In this document: positions 11,395-21,084 of the stretch, piece after piece
Numbering within the stretch: the stretch's first letter is position 1
How the letters are laid out: every line of letters begins with the position of its first letter
DNA from: Saprolegnia diclina VS20
Taxonomy: Eukaryota > Oomycota > Saprolegniomycetes > Saprolegniales > Saprolegniaceae
DNA length: 55,848 bases
Reading direction: 5' to 3'
NCBI RefSeq assembly: GCF_000281045.1
Contig: NW_008246076.1
Location: forward strand, 607,547-663,394
Program-made: the position numbers and the translations under genes
Notes under the pieces: model-generated
The model's input: the letters and a program-made list of their open reading frames with translations, nothing else
Told to the model about the DNA's origin: nothing
The model's database searches: none

Positions 11395-13215
11395 ATGTCG
11401 CTCCCCAGTTTGCCTTTTGCGAGTATGAGCACCAAGCTGCGTTTCGTGGCGCCGCCGTCGCGGGCGTCTTCGGGCAAAATCTGGCTCCTCGACGAGAAGC
11501 AGCTCGACGACTTTGCGATCCTCGACACCACCACGTCGACCAACACGCAGACCGAGCGCTTCCACACGCAAATGCTACTGGATCTCGACCCGTACGAGAC
11601 GTCGAGCTACGACAAGCAGAGCGACATGGACGACGACGACGGCGCGCTCCGCGCCGGCACGGCGCTGCGTTTTTTCAGCCTCGAAGCGTTCGCGCTCCTC
11701 AGCCAGTACGCCGGCGTCGGCATCCTCTTCAACACGCTACCCGCGCTCGCGTACCCCGTGTTTCAGAACTATCTGCACATGCAAGGCTACCAAGTGTCGT
11801 CGTACACGGCGCTCATCAACCTCGGGTGGTCGTTCAAGATCTTCTTTGGCATTCTCTCCGACTGCTTTCCGATCTTTGGGCTGCAGCGACGCCCGTACAT
11901 CATTCTCGGCTGGACCATCTGCGCGGCGTGCTGCGCGGTCATGGCGCTGACGCCGTTTGCCAAGCCGTACTACGGCGCTGCATTCCTTGCGCGGCTTCCG
12001 TTGGCCAACATTTCGAAAAGCGACCAAGACGCGTACATGAACCTCGATGCGCCGTCGAGCAGCGGGCTCTTTATCGTGCTCTCCATGGTTGCTAGCCTTG
12101 GCTACGTCATGGCCGTCACCGCCTGCGACGCCATGGCGGTCCAGTACGCGCAGCGCGAAGCGCTGTCCCACCGCGGGCGCATGCAGACCACCATGTATTT
12201 CGTGCGCGATTTTTCGGGGATGGTGCCCCAGATTCTGGTCGGGTTTTGCATGAACGACTACACGTACGGCGGCAGCTTTGACTGGGCGATCTCGCCCAAC
12301 ACGGTCTACGCGATCCTCGTGCTGCCCTGCGCGGTTTGCATCACCACGGCAACCTTCTGGATGGTCGAAGACAAGGTCCTCGTGCTGCACTTTCGTCAGT
12401 ACCTCAAGAACCTCTGGGACCTGCTGCAGCTGCGCGTCATGTGGCAGTTTTGCGCCTTCCAGCTCCTCAACCAAGCGTGCATCGCCTTTGACACGACCGT
12501 CTCGAGCCCGCTCGCGTCGACGCTCCTGCACGTGCAGCCCGTCGCGGACCAAGCGTTCGTCGTCATTGGCATTTTCCTCTACACGGCAACCATGTTTTCC
12601 ATTGGCAAATTTGCTCTCAACTGGGACTGGCACCGCACCGTCATTCTCCACACAGTCCTCCTCGTCGCGCTCGATGCGAGTTTCAAGCTTCCGACGGTCT
12701 GGGGCCTCATCACGAACGAGTACGTCTACCTCGCCGGCCGCACTTGTTTGCAGCTCCCAACGGCCTTCTTGTTTTTGTTTACAACCTATTGTATCGTCGA
12801 AGTCGCCGACGTCGGGAACGAAGGCGCCGTCTACGCGCTTGTAACGACGTGCGCCAACGTCGCGGTGCCCGTCGCGACCTTTCTTTTCAAGACCGTCGAC
12901 GCGTTCTTCGATGTCGAGCTCAACGATATTCAGCGCAACGATACTGCGGTCCGCTGGCAAATGACGTATTGCTATCTCATTGCGTACGCGTTCAAGCTCG
13001 CGTCGCTCGTCTGGCTCGTCTTGCTGCCGCGCCAGAAGGCCCACGTCCAGATCCTCAAGCGTTCGGGGGGCACGAGCCGCATCATGGGTCTCGTGCTTGT
13101 GCTCGTCGTCGCATTTTGCCTCCTCGCGGTCGTTGTCACCAACCTCCTCGCCATCTTTCCGACGACGTCGTGCCTCCGCATTGCTGGCGGTCCGGGCTGT
13201 GCCGTGTCTCCTTAA
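11395..13215 (+). CDS. BT1/folate-biopterin family transporter (MFS), copy 1
   Basis: Single-exon gene of 606 codons. The ATG at 11395 (MSLPSLPFASM) was chosen as the first true ATG in frame; 11425 is an alternative. An acidic cytosolic N-terminus (DMDDDDG) precedes about twelve hydrophobic segments. The family signature lies after the third: LINLGWSFKIFFGILSDCFP followed by GLQRRPYIILGW. Another family feature is AVQYAQREALSHRGRMQTT. The C-terminus has LPRQKAHVQILKRSGG and a last membrane span. BT1 proteins move folates, biopterins or related compounds, mostly across the plasma membrane; the substrate here cannot be told. A divergent paralogue follows in tandem at 13745. Confidence 0.88.
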   Translation: MSLPSLPFASMSTKLRFVAPPSRASSGKIWLLDEKQLDDFAILDTTTSTNTQTERFHTQMLLDLDPYETSSYDKQSDMDDDDGALRAGTALRFFSLEAFALLSQYAGVGILFNTLPALAYPVFQNYLHMQGYQVSSYTALINLGWSFKIFFGILSDCFPIFGLQRRPYIILGWTICAACCAVMALTPFAKPYYGAAFLARLPLANISKSDQDAYMNLDAPSSSGLFIVLSMVASLGYVMAVTACDAMAVQYAQREALSHRGRMQTTMYFVRDFSGMVPQILVGFCMNDYTYGGSFDWAISPNTVYAILVLPCAVCITTATFWMVEDKVLVLHFRQYLKNLWDLLQLRVMWQFCAFQLLNQACIAFDTTVSSPLASTLLHVQPVADQAFVVIGIFLYTATMFSIGKFALNWDWHRTVILHTVLLVALDASFKLPTVWGLITNEYVYLAGRTCLQLPTAFLFLFTTYCIVEVADVGNEGAVYALVTTCANVAVPVATFLFKTVDAFFDVELNDIQRNDTAVRWQMTYCYLIAYAFKLASLVWLVLLPRQKAHVQILKRSGGTSRIMGLVLVLVVAFCLLAVVVTNLLAIFPTTSCLRIAGGPGCAVSP

Positions 13216-13744
13216 TTTAAACTGTACATGCTTTTTGCCGCATTTTCTTCTTGTTTTATCAGCACTTTACGTCCATAGTCCGTTCGTCTATGCATGTGGT
13301 TGCTATGAAGCATTGTGGTTGCGGTTAGGGCTCTCCAGACGACCCGACATTTCACTTTGAATTCTGCTTGCCACGTATTTGGCCAGGGAACTGCACTACG
13401 AATATGTAACCATGGTGAGAGAGCTTGGTGAGAGAGCTTGGTGAGAGAGCTTGGTGATTTTGCGTGGCAGTTGCTAACGGCGCGGTGCTTCTTTTTTCCG
13501 TAAAACTGCAGTCATCACCGCCTCCAGCCGAGAGAAAGGACATATGCGTGGCTCGTCGAGTAACTCAGATTTTGACAAGCAACGAGAATAAGGCAACGTA
13601 GCTAAAGGCGACCGATCAAATGCTACGCTGGCCAAAGCGCAGTGCACTAGAAGGATAGTCCTTGGAGGCTGCGGTTTCGCTCTTCTTCCAGCGAAACGAT
13701 ATCCCTCGATCGTCGAAGCGCGCATTTTTCTCAGCGACACAAAC
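13216..13744. other. Spacer between the two BT1 transporters
   Basis: 529 bases with no coding exon seen. It holds the 3' end of copy 1, a three-copy 13-bp tandem repeat at 13414-13452 and the promoter of copy 2. Confidence 0.5.
13414..13452. repeat. 13-bp tandem repeat, three copies
   Basis: The unit ggtgagagagctt occurs three times head to tail with no mismatch, followed by a partial ggtga. It lies about 290 bases upstream of the second transporter. It may be a simple replication-slippage repeat. Confidence 0.9.
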
Positions 13745-15304
13745 ATGGCCTTCAAGACCGCATGGACGCTACCAACGCCCACGTCATCTCCGCACGAATG
13801 GATCTGCCTCGACTCGTCGCCCGGAAGTCGCAGCGCGAGCCGTGCGTCGTCGCACGTGAGCGACTTTGGCAGTGGCCTTCGCGCGGGCCCCCCGCCCGAG
13901 CTCCAGAGCCCATCGATTCGGGGGCTGCTGTTGCAGTACGCCTGCATCGGCCTTGTCACAAGCACACTCCCCCTGCTCCCGTCCACAGTCTTTCAAGATG
14001 ATTTCAACCAACCTCATCTGGCCTCGGTCTACGCCGCGCTGTGCACGCTGCCGTGGCTCGCAACGCCTTTTCTCGGGCTCCTCGCCGACTGCCTGCCCCT
14101 CGCCCACCGCCGACGTCGTGTCTGCATGGTGCTCGGGTGGGCGCTCTGTGCTGCGTCCTGTCTCGCCATGGCCATCACGCCGCTGCGCGCGCAGAACGCC
14201 ACGTCATTGCACGTGTTTTGCTTGCTCACGACGGTGTGCGCGAGTCTCGGGTGCGCGATTGCCGCCGCAGCCTCGGACGCGCTTCTTGTCGCGTTTGCGC
14301 AAACCGAGCGCATTTGGGAGCGCGGCCGACTGCAGACGCGCGCGCTTGTGCTTCGCGCGACGGGCACGTTCGTGCCACAGGTGCTTGTAGGTGCCATGGC
14401 GCTCAAAAGCGCCAGCGTCATCTACGCCCTTTTGACGGTCGCGAGCGTCGGTGCAGCGAGCGCCGCGATCCTCGTCGTCACCGAACCCGTGTTCGAGCCC
14501 GCGCTGTCCACGCGGCACTATCTGCACCTGCTCTGGGCGACCTTGCAGCAGCGCGTCGTGTGGCAGCTCTGCGCCTTCCAAGTGCTCTTTGGTGTCTGTT
14601 TTTATGTGCCAAGTTTTCTCGAGTCGGCGCCGTGGCTAGCGCTCGAGGCGCGCCCGGTGGTATGGTTCAACCTCGGTAACACGGTCGTCGCCATTGCTGC
14701 ACTCTTAGCGATGGGTGTCAGTGGCCTTGGCCTCGACTGGCGCAAATTGATCGTGGCCAGCACCGCTTTGTTCATTGTTGGCAGCGTCGCTGTGCACTTC
14801 GGTGCTTTGTACAGTGCCTTGCCGGACGAGTACACGTACTTGGTCGTACACATGCTGCTGCAAGCGCCCAATGTTGTTTTGCTGTTGCCAGCCAACTATT
14901 GCCTCGTCGAAGTCGCTAGCGCTGGTGCCGAAGGCGCGCTCGCGGGCCTCGTCTCGACGTGCTTTGTCATCGCCCGCCCCGTGGCTGCACTGGCCTATCG
15001 CGCATTGCGCGCAGCGTGGCCAGCCGACATGAGCAAAGACGATGGATCGACGCTGGAGGCTACGCGTCTTATACTGGTGGTGTTTCTGATCCAAGCGACC
15101 TCGCTCTTCTGGCTCTGGCTCCTCCCACGGCAAAAAGCCCACGTCGTCCAGCTCAAGCTGCATGGCGGTTCGAGCGCCGCCGGTGGTGGACTGCTCGTGC
15201 TCTGTGTCTTACTCATGCTGGCGTTGGCCGTGACGACCAGCGTCCTCCCGACGCTACCGACCACGAGTTGTCTCTGGATCGCTGGGGGCAGCGGCTGCAA
15301 ATAG
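13745..15304 (+). CDS. BT1/folate-biopterin family transporter (MFS), copy 2
   Basis: Single-exon gene of 519 codons, ATG 13745 (MAFKTAWTLPTPT). It shares the layout of the upstream copy: a polar N-terminus, twelve or so membrane spans, FLGLLADCLPLAHRRRRVCM in place of the SDCFP-RRPY block, VEVASAGAEGALAGLVSTC matching VEVADVGNEGAVYALVTTC, and LPRQKAHVVQLKLHGG at the C-terminus. Both end with LPTTSCLWIAGGSGC or an equivalent. It is about 90 residues shorter, chiefly in the loops between spans and the N-terminus. The conserved loop motif is altered, so its substrate may have changed. The gene ends 255 bases before the convergent START-like gene. Confidence 0.85.
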   Translation: MAFKTAWTLPTPTSSPHEWICLDSSPGSRSASRASSHVSDFGSGLRAGPPPELQSPSIRGLLLQYACIGLVTSTLPLLPSTVFQDDFNQPHLASVYAALCTLPWLATPFLGLLADCLPLAHRRRRVCMVLGWALCAASCLAMAITPLRAQNATSLHVFCLLTTVCASLGCAIAAAASDALLVAFAQTERIWERGRLQTRALVLRATGTFVPQVLVGAMALKSASVIYALLTVASVGAASAAILVVTEPVFEPALSTRHYLHLLWATLQQRVVWQLCAFQVLFGVCFYVPSFLESAPWLALEARPVVWFNLGNTVVAIAALLAMGVSGLGLDWRKLIVASTALFIVGSVAVHFGALYSALPDEYTYLVVHMLLQAPNVVLLLPANYCLVEVASAGAEGALAGLVSTCFVIARPVAALAYRALRAAWPADMSKDDGSTLEATRLILVVFLIQATSLFWLWLLPRQKAHVVQLKLHGGSSAAGGGLLVLCVLLMLALAVTTSVLPTLPTTSCLWIAGGSGCK

Positions 15305-15559
15305 AAGTAGAAGTCTTCGTATCGTATGAAGTGTTCTGTAATGAATTGTGTCTATACTTCGAGACCGCAGTCCAAGGCTGCGCTGGGTCGTCGGGTCGCG
15401 CTTTGTGATTGGTCGGTGCGCCAAGCAGACTGTCAATGCATCAACGCGTACCCTAGCCCTAGTCTGGAAACCCTAATCCACAAGCACTTGGGCGTCGTGC
15501 ACGTTAACTTGTAATTGCGGTACATCTTTCGTCACTGCACCGCAACGGGTTCATTCGAT

Positions 15560-16654
15560 TTAAATACTAATGTCGAGCTCGTCCAGAGTGTCTTGTTCGT
15601 ACAAGAGACGCTCACTGCTTCGCAACGTACTCGCCATGGACTGAATCGTCATGCGCATGTGCAGCATGTGCACCAAGTTGCGCTGCTCCGAGATGGCTTC
15701 TTGCACGCGGCGCATGTCGTCGACCATCGCCGCCGACGCGCGGCCCATCGAAGACGCTTCCGTCGCGGCGCTGTCCCGTATGCCGCTGGGCCGTGCGTCG
15801 AGCGCCTTGGGTTTTGCCGCGGGGCTTGGTTGTTGAGCATTGTCTTGGTCTGTCGCGACAGCTAGCTTGCTTGCGAGGGCGCGCACGCGTGGGCCAAAAG
15901 AGAGTTGCTTGAGCGCATGGCGCTGGAAGAGGAACGCGGGGGTGTGCCCCCCCGGGTCGGCGTGGTAGTACTGGACCGCCTCGAGGCCGCCGTCGTGGCG
16001 CTCGGTGATGAGAACCCACTCGTTGAGCTGCAGCCGGACGCCCGACGCATTGGGCATGTCGTGCGTCACGTCAATCGACTCGCGCACAATGAAAAAGACA
16101 CGCTGGCCTTCTCGGTCCTTGGTCGTGCCGCAAAACTAGACCAGATACAGATGAGACACTTTGTCCAACAACAGAACGACAATGTGTACCTCGTAAAAGA
16201 TAGCGTCGCGGGGCCGAGTGAATAGCACGCCATCAATCGCGAGCTGGAGCGTCTGGCGCTTGACGCCAAACCACTGAAAGTCGTTGTGGGCATCCGTGTG
16301 CGAGGCAAGCACCGCGAGAACGGCGCCGTCGACGTACCGCGTGCCGTGCATGTGTCGCAGATGCGCTTGCCACGTTGAGGTTTCAACGTTGAAGAGGAGG
16401 CGCGCGATAGAGTTAAAGTGCCCGGGCGACGAGCTCACGCCGACGACTTCGTCAAAACGCGAATAGTGTTGCCGCGCCTTGCGCTTGTAGCGCTGGACGC
16501 CGTCGGACGTGGGTGCGAGCGGGCGGAATCCCTCAAAGCGCAAGTCGGCGTCGCGGCTGCTGGGCGAACTCTGAATCACATTGTGGAGCTTGTCGACGAG
16601 CCGCGTGCGCCACGCCGGTGCCTCGGCAGCAAAGGTCGTGTCGATCGTCGGCAT
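15560..16654 (-). CDS. START-like lipid-binding domain protein
   Basis: Two exons, 16654-16190 and 16135-15560, joined over a 54-nt intron that restores the frame (DAIFYE joined to FCGTTKDREGQRVFF). The start MPTIDTTFAAEAPAW is followed by DLRFEGFRPLAP, HYSRFDEVVGVSSSPGHFN, YVDGAVLAVLASHTDAHNDF and FIVRESIDVTHDM. This series of motifs is typical of the large oomycete START-like family, in which a helix-grip fold binds lipids. A C-terminal tail of about 110 residues ends in a predicted helical segment (MVDDMRRVQEAISEQRNLVH). No FYVE finger is seen on this copy, though many relatives have one. The bound lipid is unknown. Confidence 0.75.
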
Positions 16655-17766
16655 CAATTTGTAAAATGTAAAATGATCTCGGTGCCACCTGCCTCGTGAC
16701 GAGCCAGCGGGTGGAAAAGCCAGTGCCTTTTGGCAAAGACACTGCCTCTTTGGGCGCTTCCACACCTCTCTTTGCTCGCGCCCACTCTGTAAACAGTCGA
16801 ATCGAGGATGCAGCGCACTTGGGACGCGTACGGCGATCGACGCTCGAACCGCGGACCACGAGTGCCAGGCGAAAGCACCAAAGCGCCACGCACAGGTCAC
16901 GACCATATGGCACGACCGCCATGTAAAAGAGGGCCAAAGCACATTCGTGCACGCTGCAGTGAACGTTGCCGTCGCGTTCGGCGTCGATGGAGCATGCAAT
17001 GGACGGACACGGCGAGTCGCCGACGTTCGAGAGGTGGGCACAAGCAGGTTGGTAATGACAGGCCAGCATTCTGCGTACCGCCACCTCTGACGTGTAGCTC
17101 ACAAAAGGCAACCGGAGAGACTGTATATCCAGTGTACATGAACACCTCTTCGGTGGCCCGTGTTGTCCAGTCGCAACGGAAGTTGGTTGGGCTGGAGGCG
17201 CGGAATGGTCGAGTTCGCACTGTGGGGAACAAACACGCTGCGTAGCGCATTCCTGCGTCCCGCCTCGTCGAGTCAACGTCACTTCGAACCCACAATTCTG
17301 CCGTGTAACAAGAAGCATTCGATATCATTTCAGGCGCTGCGACCGACGTCGCTCAAGGCGCCTCTGCTAACTCTGTATTAAACAGCACACTGGAACTGAA
17401 CATTATTGGTGCTGTCGTCCACCAGTGGTGGCCATCAGTGGTGAAGCACAGTTGGTTTCGGCGCTTGGAATGGACTCTATATCTTGGTGCGCCAACCCTA
17501 AAACGCTCTAATTTTGTTGTTGTAGAGGACAAATTTGACGTTTGTGAGCTCATCTCGCCCGAGAATCCAGTGTTTGGGTGCACTCTCGTATCGTTCTGTC
17601 GCGCCCGACATGGGGCGCATAGGAGCGACGCCAACGCGCAACGGTCGTCGTCGATACCGACCTACACGGCGTTGAGCGCTGGAACAATAGCACGCCATAA
17701 ACCCGACTCGATTGTCATATTGCGATCGTCTTGACGGCAAACCAGACAATTTATAACATTATTGAA
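16655..17766. other. Gene-free stretch between START-like and globin genes
   Basis: About 1.1 kb with only short overlapping ORFs whose translations look random. Nothing recognisable was found on either strand. It must contain the divergent promoters of the START-like gene (minus, start 16654) and the globin gene (plus, start 17767). Confidence 0.45.
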
Positions 17767-18537
17767 ATGGGGTGCCAAGGGTCGTCCGAGCGCTACGCAG
17801 TGCACACCAAGGCGGATGGCAGCCTCGTTCTCTCAAGAGACCACCGACGACTGCTGCTCAAGTACGCGCCTCACTTTATCGCGACCCGCATGCCCACGGA
17901 CAAGGACGAAGCGCTCATGAGCCAGAGCTGGGACGACGTCATTGGCCGCCGACTCCGCGGCGAGATGCAACACCGGCAAAAGCAGCAACAACAAGAGAAG
18001 CAAGAGACCGAGCCGGACGCCGAGGCCTCCAGCGCCACGTCGGCGATCGTGCAATTCTACGATACATTTTTCGGCCAACTCTACAGGCTCAACCCCGAGA
18101 CCCGCGCGGTGTTTCGCAACTCGATGCACGTCCAGAGCAAAGCGCTGGTCAATATCGTCGGCGCGATTCGACACATTTTGCACTCGGCCGATGCGTGCGC
18201 CGACATGACGGCGCTGGCCGTGAGCCACATTCAATATGGCGTCAAGCTCGAGTACTTTGACTGCCTCGGGGTTGCGCTCGCGGCGACGCTGCGCAAATTG
18301 GGGGGCGACCTCTGGAACGATGACGTGGCCGACGCGTGGCACACGGTGATTGCGTACATCATTTGCCTCTTGATCCCGCCCTACTTGGAGCGCACGAAGC
18401 GGAAAAGCCGACAGCATCTTTTGACAACACCACCAAGTGCCAAGACGACGCACCCGCTTCTGTCGTCGAGCGCAACGACGATGCGCATTGCTGTCGCCTA
18501 CAATGGGCCGCCGAGCTCCCTGCGTCCCGTCTCGTAA
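17767..18537 (+). CDS. Single-domain globin with dual-acylation N-terminus
   Basis: Single exon of 256 codons starting MGCQGSSERYAVH. The MGC..S start fits N-myristoylation at Gly2 with palmitoylation at Cys3, as in membrane-bound globins of the globin X type. The globin fold is seen in SQSWDDVIG (helix A), FYDTFFGQLYRLNPETRAVF (B to CD) and MHVQSKALVNIVGAI (helix E, with Gln at the distal position). It continues with LAVSHIQYGVKLEYFDCLG (helix F/G, proximal His in SHIQYGV) and ADAWHTVIAYIICLLIPPYL (helix H). A Gln/Glu-rich insertion of about 35 residues separates helices A and B. A Ser/Thr-rich tail of about 45 residues follows. An in-frame upstream ATG at 17731 would add 12 residues and abolish acylation; I prefer 17767. 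A role in redox or NO chemistry at a membrane is inferred. Confidence 0.8.
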   Translation: MGCQGSSERYAVHTKADGSLVLSRDHRRLLLKYAPHFIATRMPTDKDEALMSQSWDDVIGRRLRGEMQHRQKQQQQEKQETEPDAEASSATSAIVQFYDTFFGQLYRLNPETRAVFRNSMHVQSKALVNIVGAIRHILHSADACADMTALAVSHIQYGVKLEYFDCLGVALAATLRKLGGDLWNDDVADAWHTVIAYIICLLIPPYLERTKRKSRQHLLTTPPSAKTTHPLLSSSATTMRIAVAYNGPPSSLRPVS

Positions 18538-18796
18538 TAGATGATTTTCATACATCTCGCTCCATAGTCTCCGTGCCAGGGATGAGCAGGATGGATGTTT
18601 CCTTAGGGGTAGGTTTACCAACACAATGGTCACCGTCTTGATTGGAGATATCGCAACCCTGTAGAATAAGAAGCGCCTATACTGTACTATCTCGAATGCT
18701 ACCTCAGACTACACCATTGTGCAAGCCTATAACCATAAATCATGTTGTGAGAGACCCAAGAGGAGCTAGAAAGTGTCAAAGGGCTAGGTATTTCGC

Positions 18797-20074
18797 TTAT
18801 GGTGGCGTCAAATACTCGCGAAGATCTCGATCGAGATAGCCGAAGAAGCGCTGGAGGCGCCGACGAAAGTTGGTGACCGTCAAGTACTCTTCTTGGTCGT
18901 CCGAGACTTCAATACCGAAAAAAGCGCCATATTCGTCCAGCGAGAGGTACCCGCTTCCATCCGCAGCACTGAGCGATGTCACGGTGATGCAGTCCTTGAC
19001 GAGCGTTTGGTCGGGTCCAATCGCTTCGATGACGCGCCTACGTACTCGGATCATGACGCAATTGTCCACAAATTAGACGCTGCGCACCAGCCCGTTTCTT
19101 CGTACATGCCCCGTTGACTCGAGGGGTATTGAGCGTCTTCGACGATGTTTTGGCCCACGAGCACAAATCGACCGGGCTCCGTGTACCGCCGGCACAAGTA
19201 GTGCTGCTCGACGCCCTTGATGAGCGTTTGGTGGCCATACACGAGGTTCTGCCCCTCGAGCTCCTACCACGGTCGCCTCTAGCAGCTGGCCTTTCCCAGA
19301 TTGCACTAACCTCTTGATTGATGCGGCGCACCCAGTTGCCGGTGCTGTTCTCAACGCCGATCTCGGTCACGTCGTCGCAAAAGGCGCCGTAGACGCCCTC
19401 GACATACGCCAGCGACGCGTGCACGACGCGCTGGCTGCGCACCACAAATTGAAACTTGCCGTCGTCCAGGTAAATGTTTATGTCGGAGAAGTCCTGGACC
19501 GAGTTGGACGGGAATGCATTCGCTTGGAACGTCCCGTCGACGTTGTGGTACAAGCGCGTCATGAGCCAGTCCATCGCGAGGCCGCGGGCGCCGGCGTCGG
19601 CGGGCAGCGCGACCGAGTGCCAGTTGGCTGGCGTCGGTGGCATCGACGCCTATGCACGACGTTAGCCTCCGCATTTGCGACGCCAATGATGCATGGTACC
19701 TGCAACGTGGGGCTCAGGCGCGCGACCCATGACCCGAGCACGCGGGCCATCGTCGTGTAGTACTCGAGCTGATCCCGCAGCTGTCGGTTCTTGCCGACCA
19801 CCACTCGAGTCTCATCGCGCAGGCCAAGCGCCACGTCCTTCCACGGCAGCATGCACATGCGGTCGCGCTTCCCGTGTACGGTTAGCGCCGTCCACGTCTG
19901 CTCGAGGTCGGCGACGCGGCGCCGCAGCATCTGCAGCTCCTCGAGGTCCAGTCGCCGGTACTCCCGCTGGCGGACGCGGTTGAGTACGCGCCGCTTCTCA
20001 TCCTTGGAGAGTCCATCGAGACCGTCGACCTCGACATGGACGCCCGCGACCACCGGCAGCACCTCGCGCAGCAT
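18797..20074 (-). CDS. bZIP transcription factor with oomycete C-terminal domain
   Basis: The start is ATG 20074 (MLREVLPVVAGVHVEVDG) and the stop TAA 18797-18799, with three or four short introns. The last donor-acceptor pair, 19087 to 19038, restores the frame (EETGW joined to RVIEAIGPDQ). A basic region and zipper lie at about residues 25-65: RRVLNRVRQREYRRLDLEEL then LRRRVADLEQ, fitting N-x7-R. After the zipper comes a conserved domain of about 250 residues with VHGKRDRMCM, WLMTRLYHNVDGTFQANAF, SDINIYLDDGKFQFVVRSQR and GQNLVYGHQTLIKGVEQHY. This combination is typical of oomycete bZIP proteins, whose second half resembles a START-like fold. It is probably nuclear. It is divergently placed to the ORF at 20168, and the shared promoter holds the motif repeats described there. 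Confidence 0.75.
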
Positions 20075-20099
20075 GGTCCGAGGACGACGCTCTGGGCAA

Positions 20100-20307
20100 G
20101 ATGCGGAGCCCAAGCATCCCACGGGTTGTGACGCCAGCTGGCGCGTGCCAGCTGCTAAAGATGGCACATGCCACATTCAGCGTATCCATATCCGGAAGCA
20201 CGTCGTGCGGCACCTGCCACAAATAATTCGGCACAAGCACCTTTAGATGTGGCATATGCCACCTATGCATATCCGGATTTTCGGATAGTCTGCCAGAAAG
20301 GCAGCGA
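20100..20307. promoter_or_regulatory. Bidirectional promoter with duplicated TGGCA-TGCCA and TATCCGGA module
   Basis: Two copies of a composite module lie between the bZIP start and the helix-turn-helix ORF. Copy 1 has tggcacatgcca (20162-20173) followed by tatccgga (20189-20196). Copy 2 has the perfect palindrome tggcatatgcca (20250-20261) followed by tatccgga (20270-20277). The same TATCCGGA element appears at 44981-44999 and 46956-46980 near other start codons. A palindrome gccagctggc lies near 20134. Confidence 0.6.
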
Positions 20308-20836
20308 TGGCCAAGCCGACCGCGCAGCAATCGTTGCGTTTGTCAAGGCGAAGCGCCGGACGGTGCTGACGCTGGAGGAGAAGCTCGACATCTTGCGACT
20401 GCACGTGGGCTTGCGCGAGGAAGGCGTGGTCGACGTCACCGGCAAGATCGCGCAGTGGCTCGGGCGCAGCGACGCCACCGTCAAGGCCGTGCTGCGCGAG
20501 TCCAAGACGACCGGAACGCTCACGGTCGCGCTCCCGCCTTCCAACAAGACCAACCACGCGTCGCGCGTGCCGAGCACACCAGCGGTCCGCGCCTTGGTCA
20601 AGAACTTCCTACGCGACCGCGACGGCCTCCGCACCGTGTGCAAGGACATCGTCGAGCTCCTCCTTGCCAAAGGCAAAGCCAGCATCAAGCGCGTCAGTGC
20701 GACCGAATACGAGACGAAGGACTACAACGCGTGTCTCCGCGCCGTCCACGGCTTTTTGACCCGGGAAGGCTTCAAGTACACGGGGCTGGGTAGCAAAGGG
20801 TCGTACGGAGCGAATGACGACGACGCGTCCGACTAA
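20168..20836 (+). CDS. Helix-turn-helix protein resembling a transposase N-terminus
   Basis: An open frame to TAA at 20836. The conserved part begins at VKAKRRTVLTLEEKLDILRL and continues with KIAQWLGRSDATVKAVLRES (helix-turn-helix), PSTPAVRALVKNFLRDRDGL and NACLRAVHGFLTREGFKYTG. This order (HTH, then a helical linker with a second helical unit) resembles the DNA-binding half of oomycete mariner-like transposases, but no DDE catalytic half follows. It could be a solitary or domesticated DNA-binding protein. The only in-frame ATG upstream (20168) would place the duplicated promoter module inside the coding region, so the real start is uncertain. 20837-21084 holds no gene. Confidence 0.5.
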   Translation: MPHSAYPYPEARRAAPATNNSAQAPLDVAYATYAYPDFRIVCQKGSDGQADRAAIVAFVKAKRRTVLTLEEKLDILRLHVGLREEGVVDVTGKIAQWLGRSDATVKAVLRESKTTGTLTVALPPSNKTNHASRVPSTPAVRALVKNFLRDRDGLRTVCKDIVELLLAKGKASIKRVSATEYETKDYNACLRAVHGFLTREGFKYTGLGSKGSYGANDDDASD

Positions 20837-21084
20837 ACCGTGTAGTAGATAGAGTCACAGGATGCGTGTCTGTCGCTCTAGCCAGCGTCGATTTGCAGAG
20901 AGACCCTAAGCCCTTGCATCTTCGTATCACGGCGACGGTGCAGGACTGGCTTCCGTTTGACAGCACCCCAAGACGCTTCGACTCGGCCCTAGAGGCTGCA
21001 GTACACCCGACCTAGCTCGGTTGGCACACGCGTGGCCAACTAGCACACGAGCCAAAGTGCAGCATTGAGTTATACCATCAGAAT

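Noticed and set aside
11061-12095. 344-aa plus ORF overlapping the first BT1 gene in another frame
   Set aside because: Arg/Pro/Ala-rich translation of the out-of-frame coding sequence with no protein-like pattern.
11737-13044. 435-aa reverse ORF opposite the first BT1 transporter
   Set aside because: It is a codon-bias shadow of the transporter; the translation is charged, repetitive and lacks any domain, while the plus frame has clear membrane spans.
17438-17734. 98-aa plus ORF upstream of the globin gene
   Set aside because: No domain and no splice or start context; likely chance.
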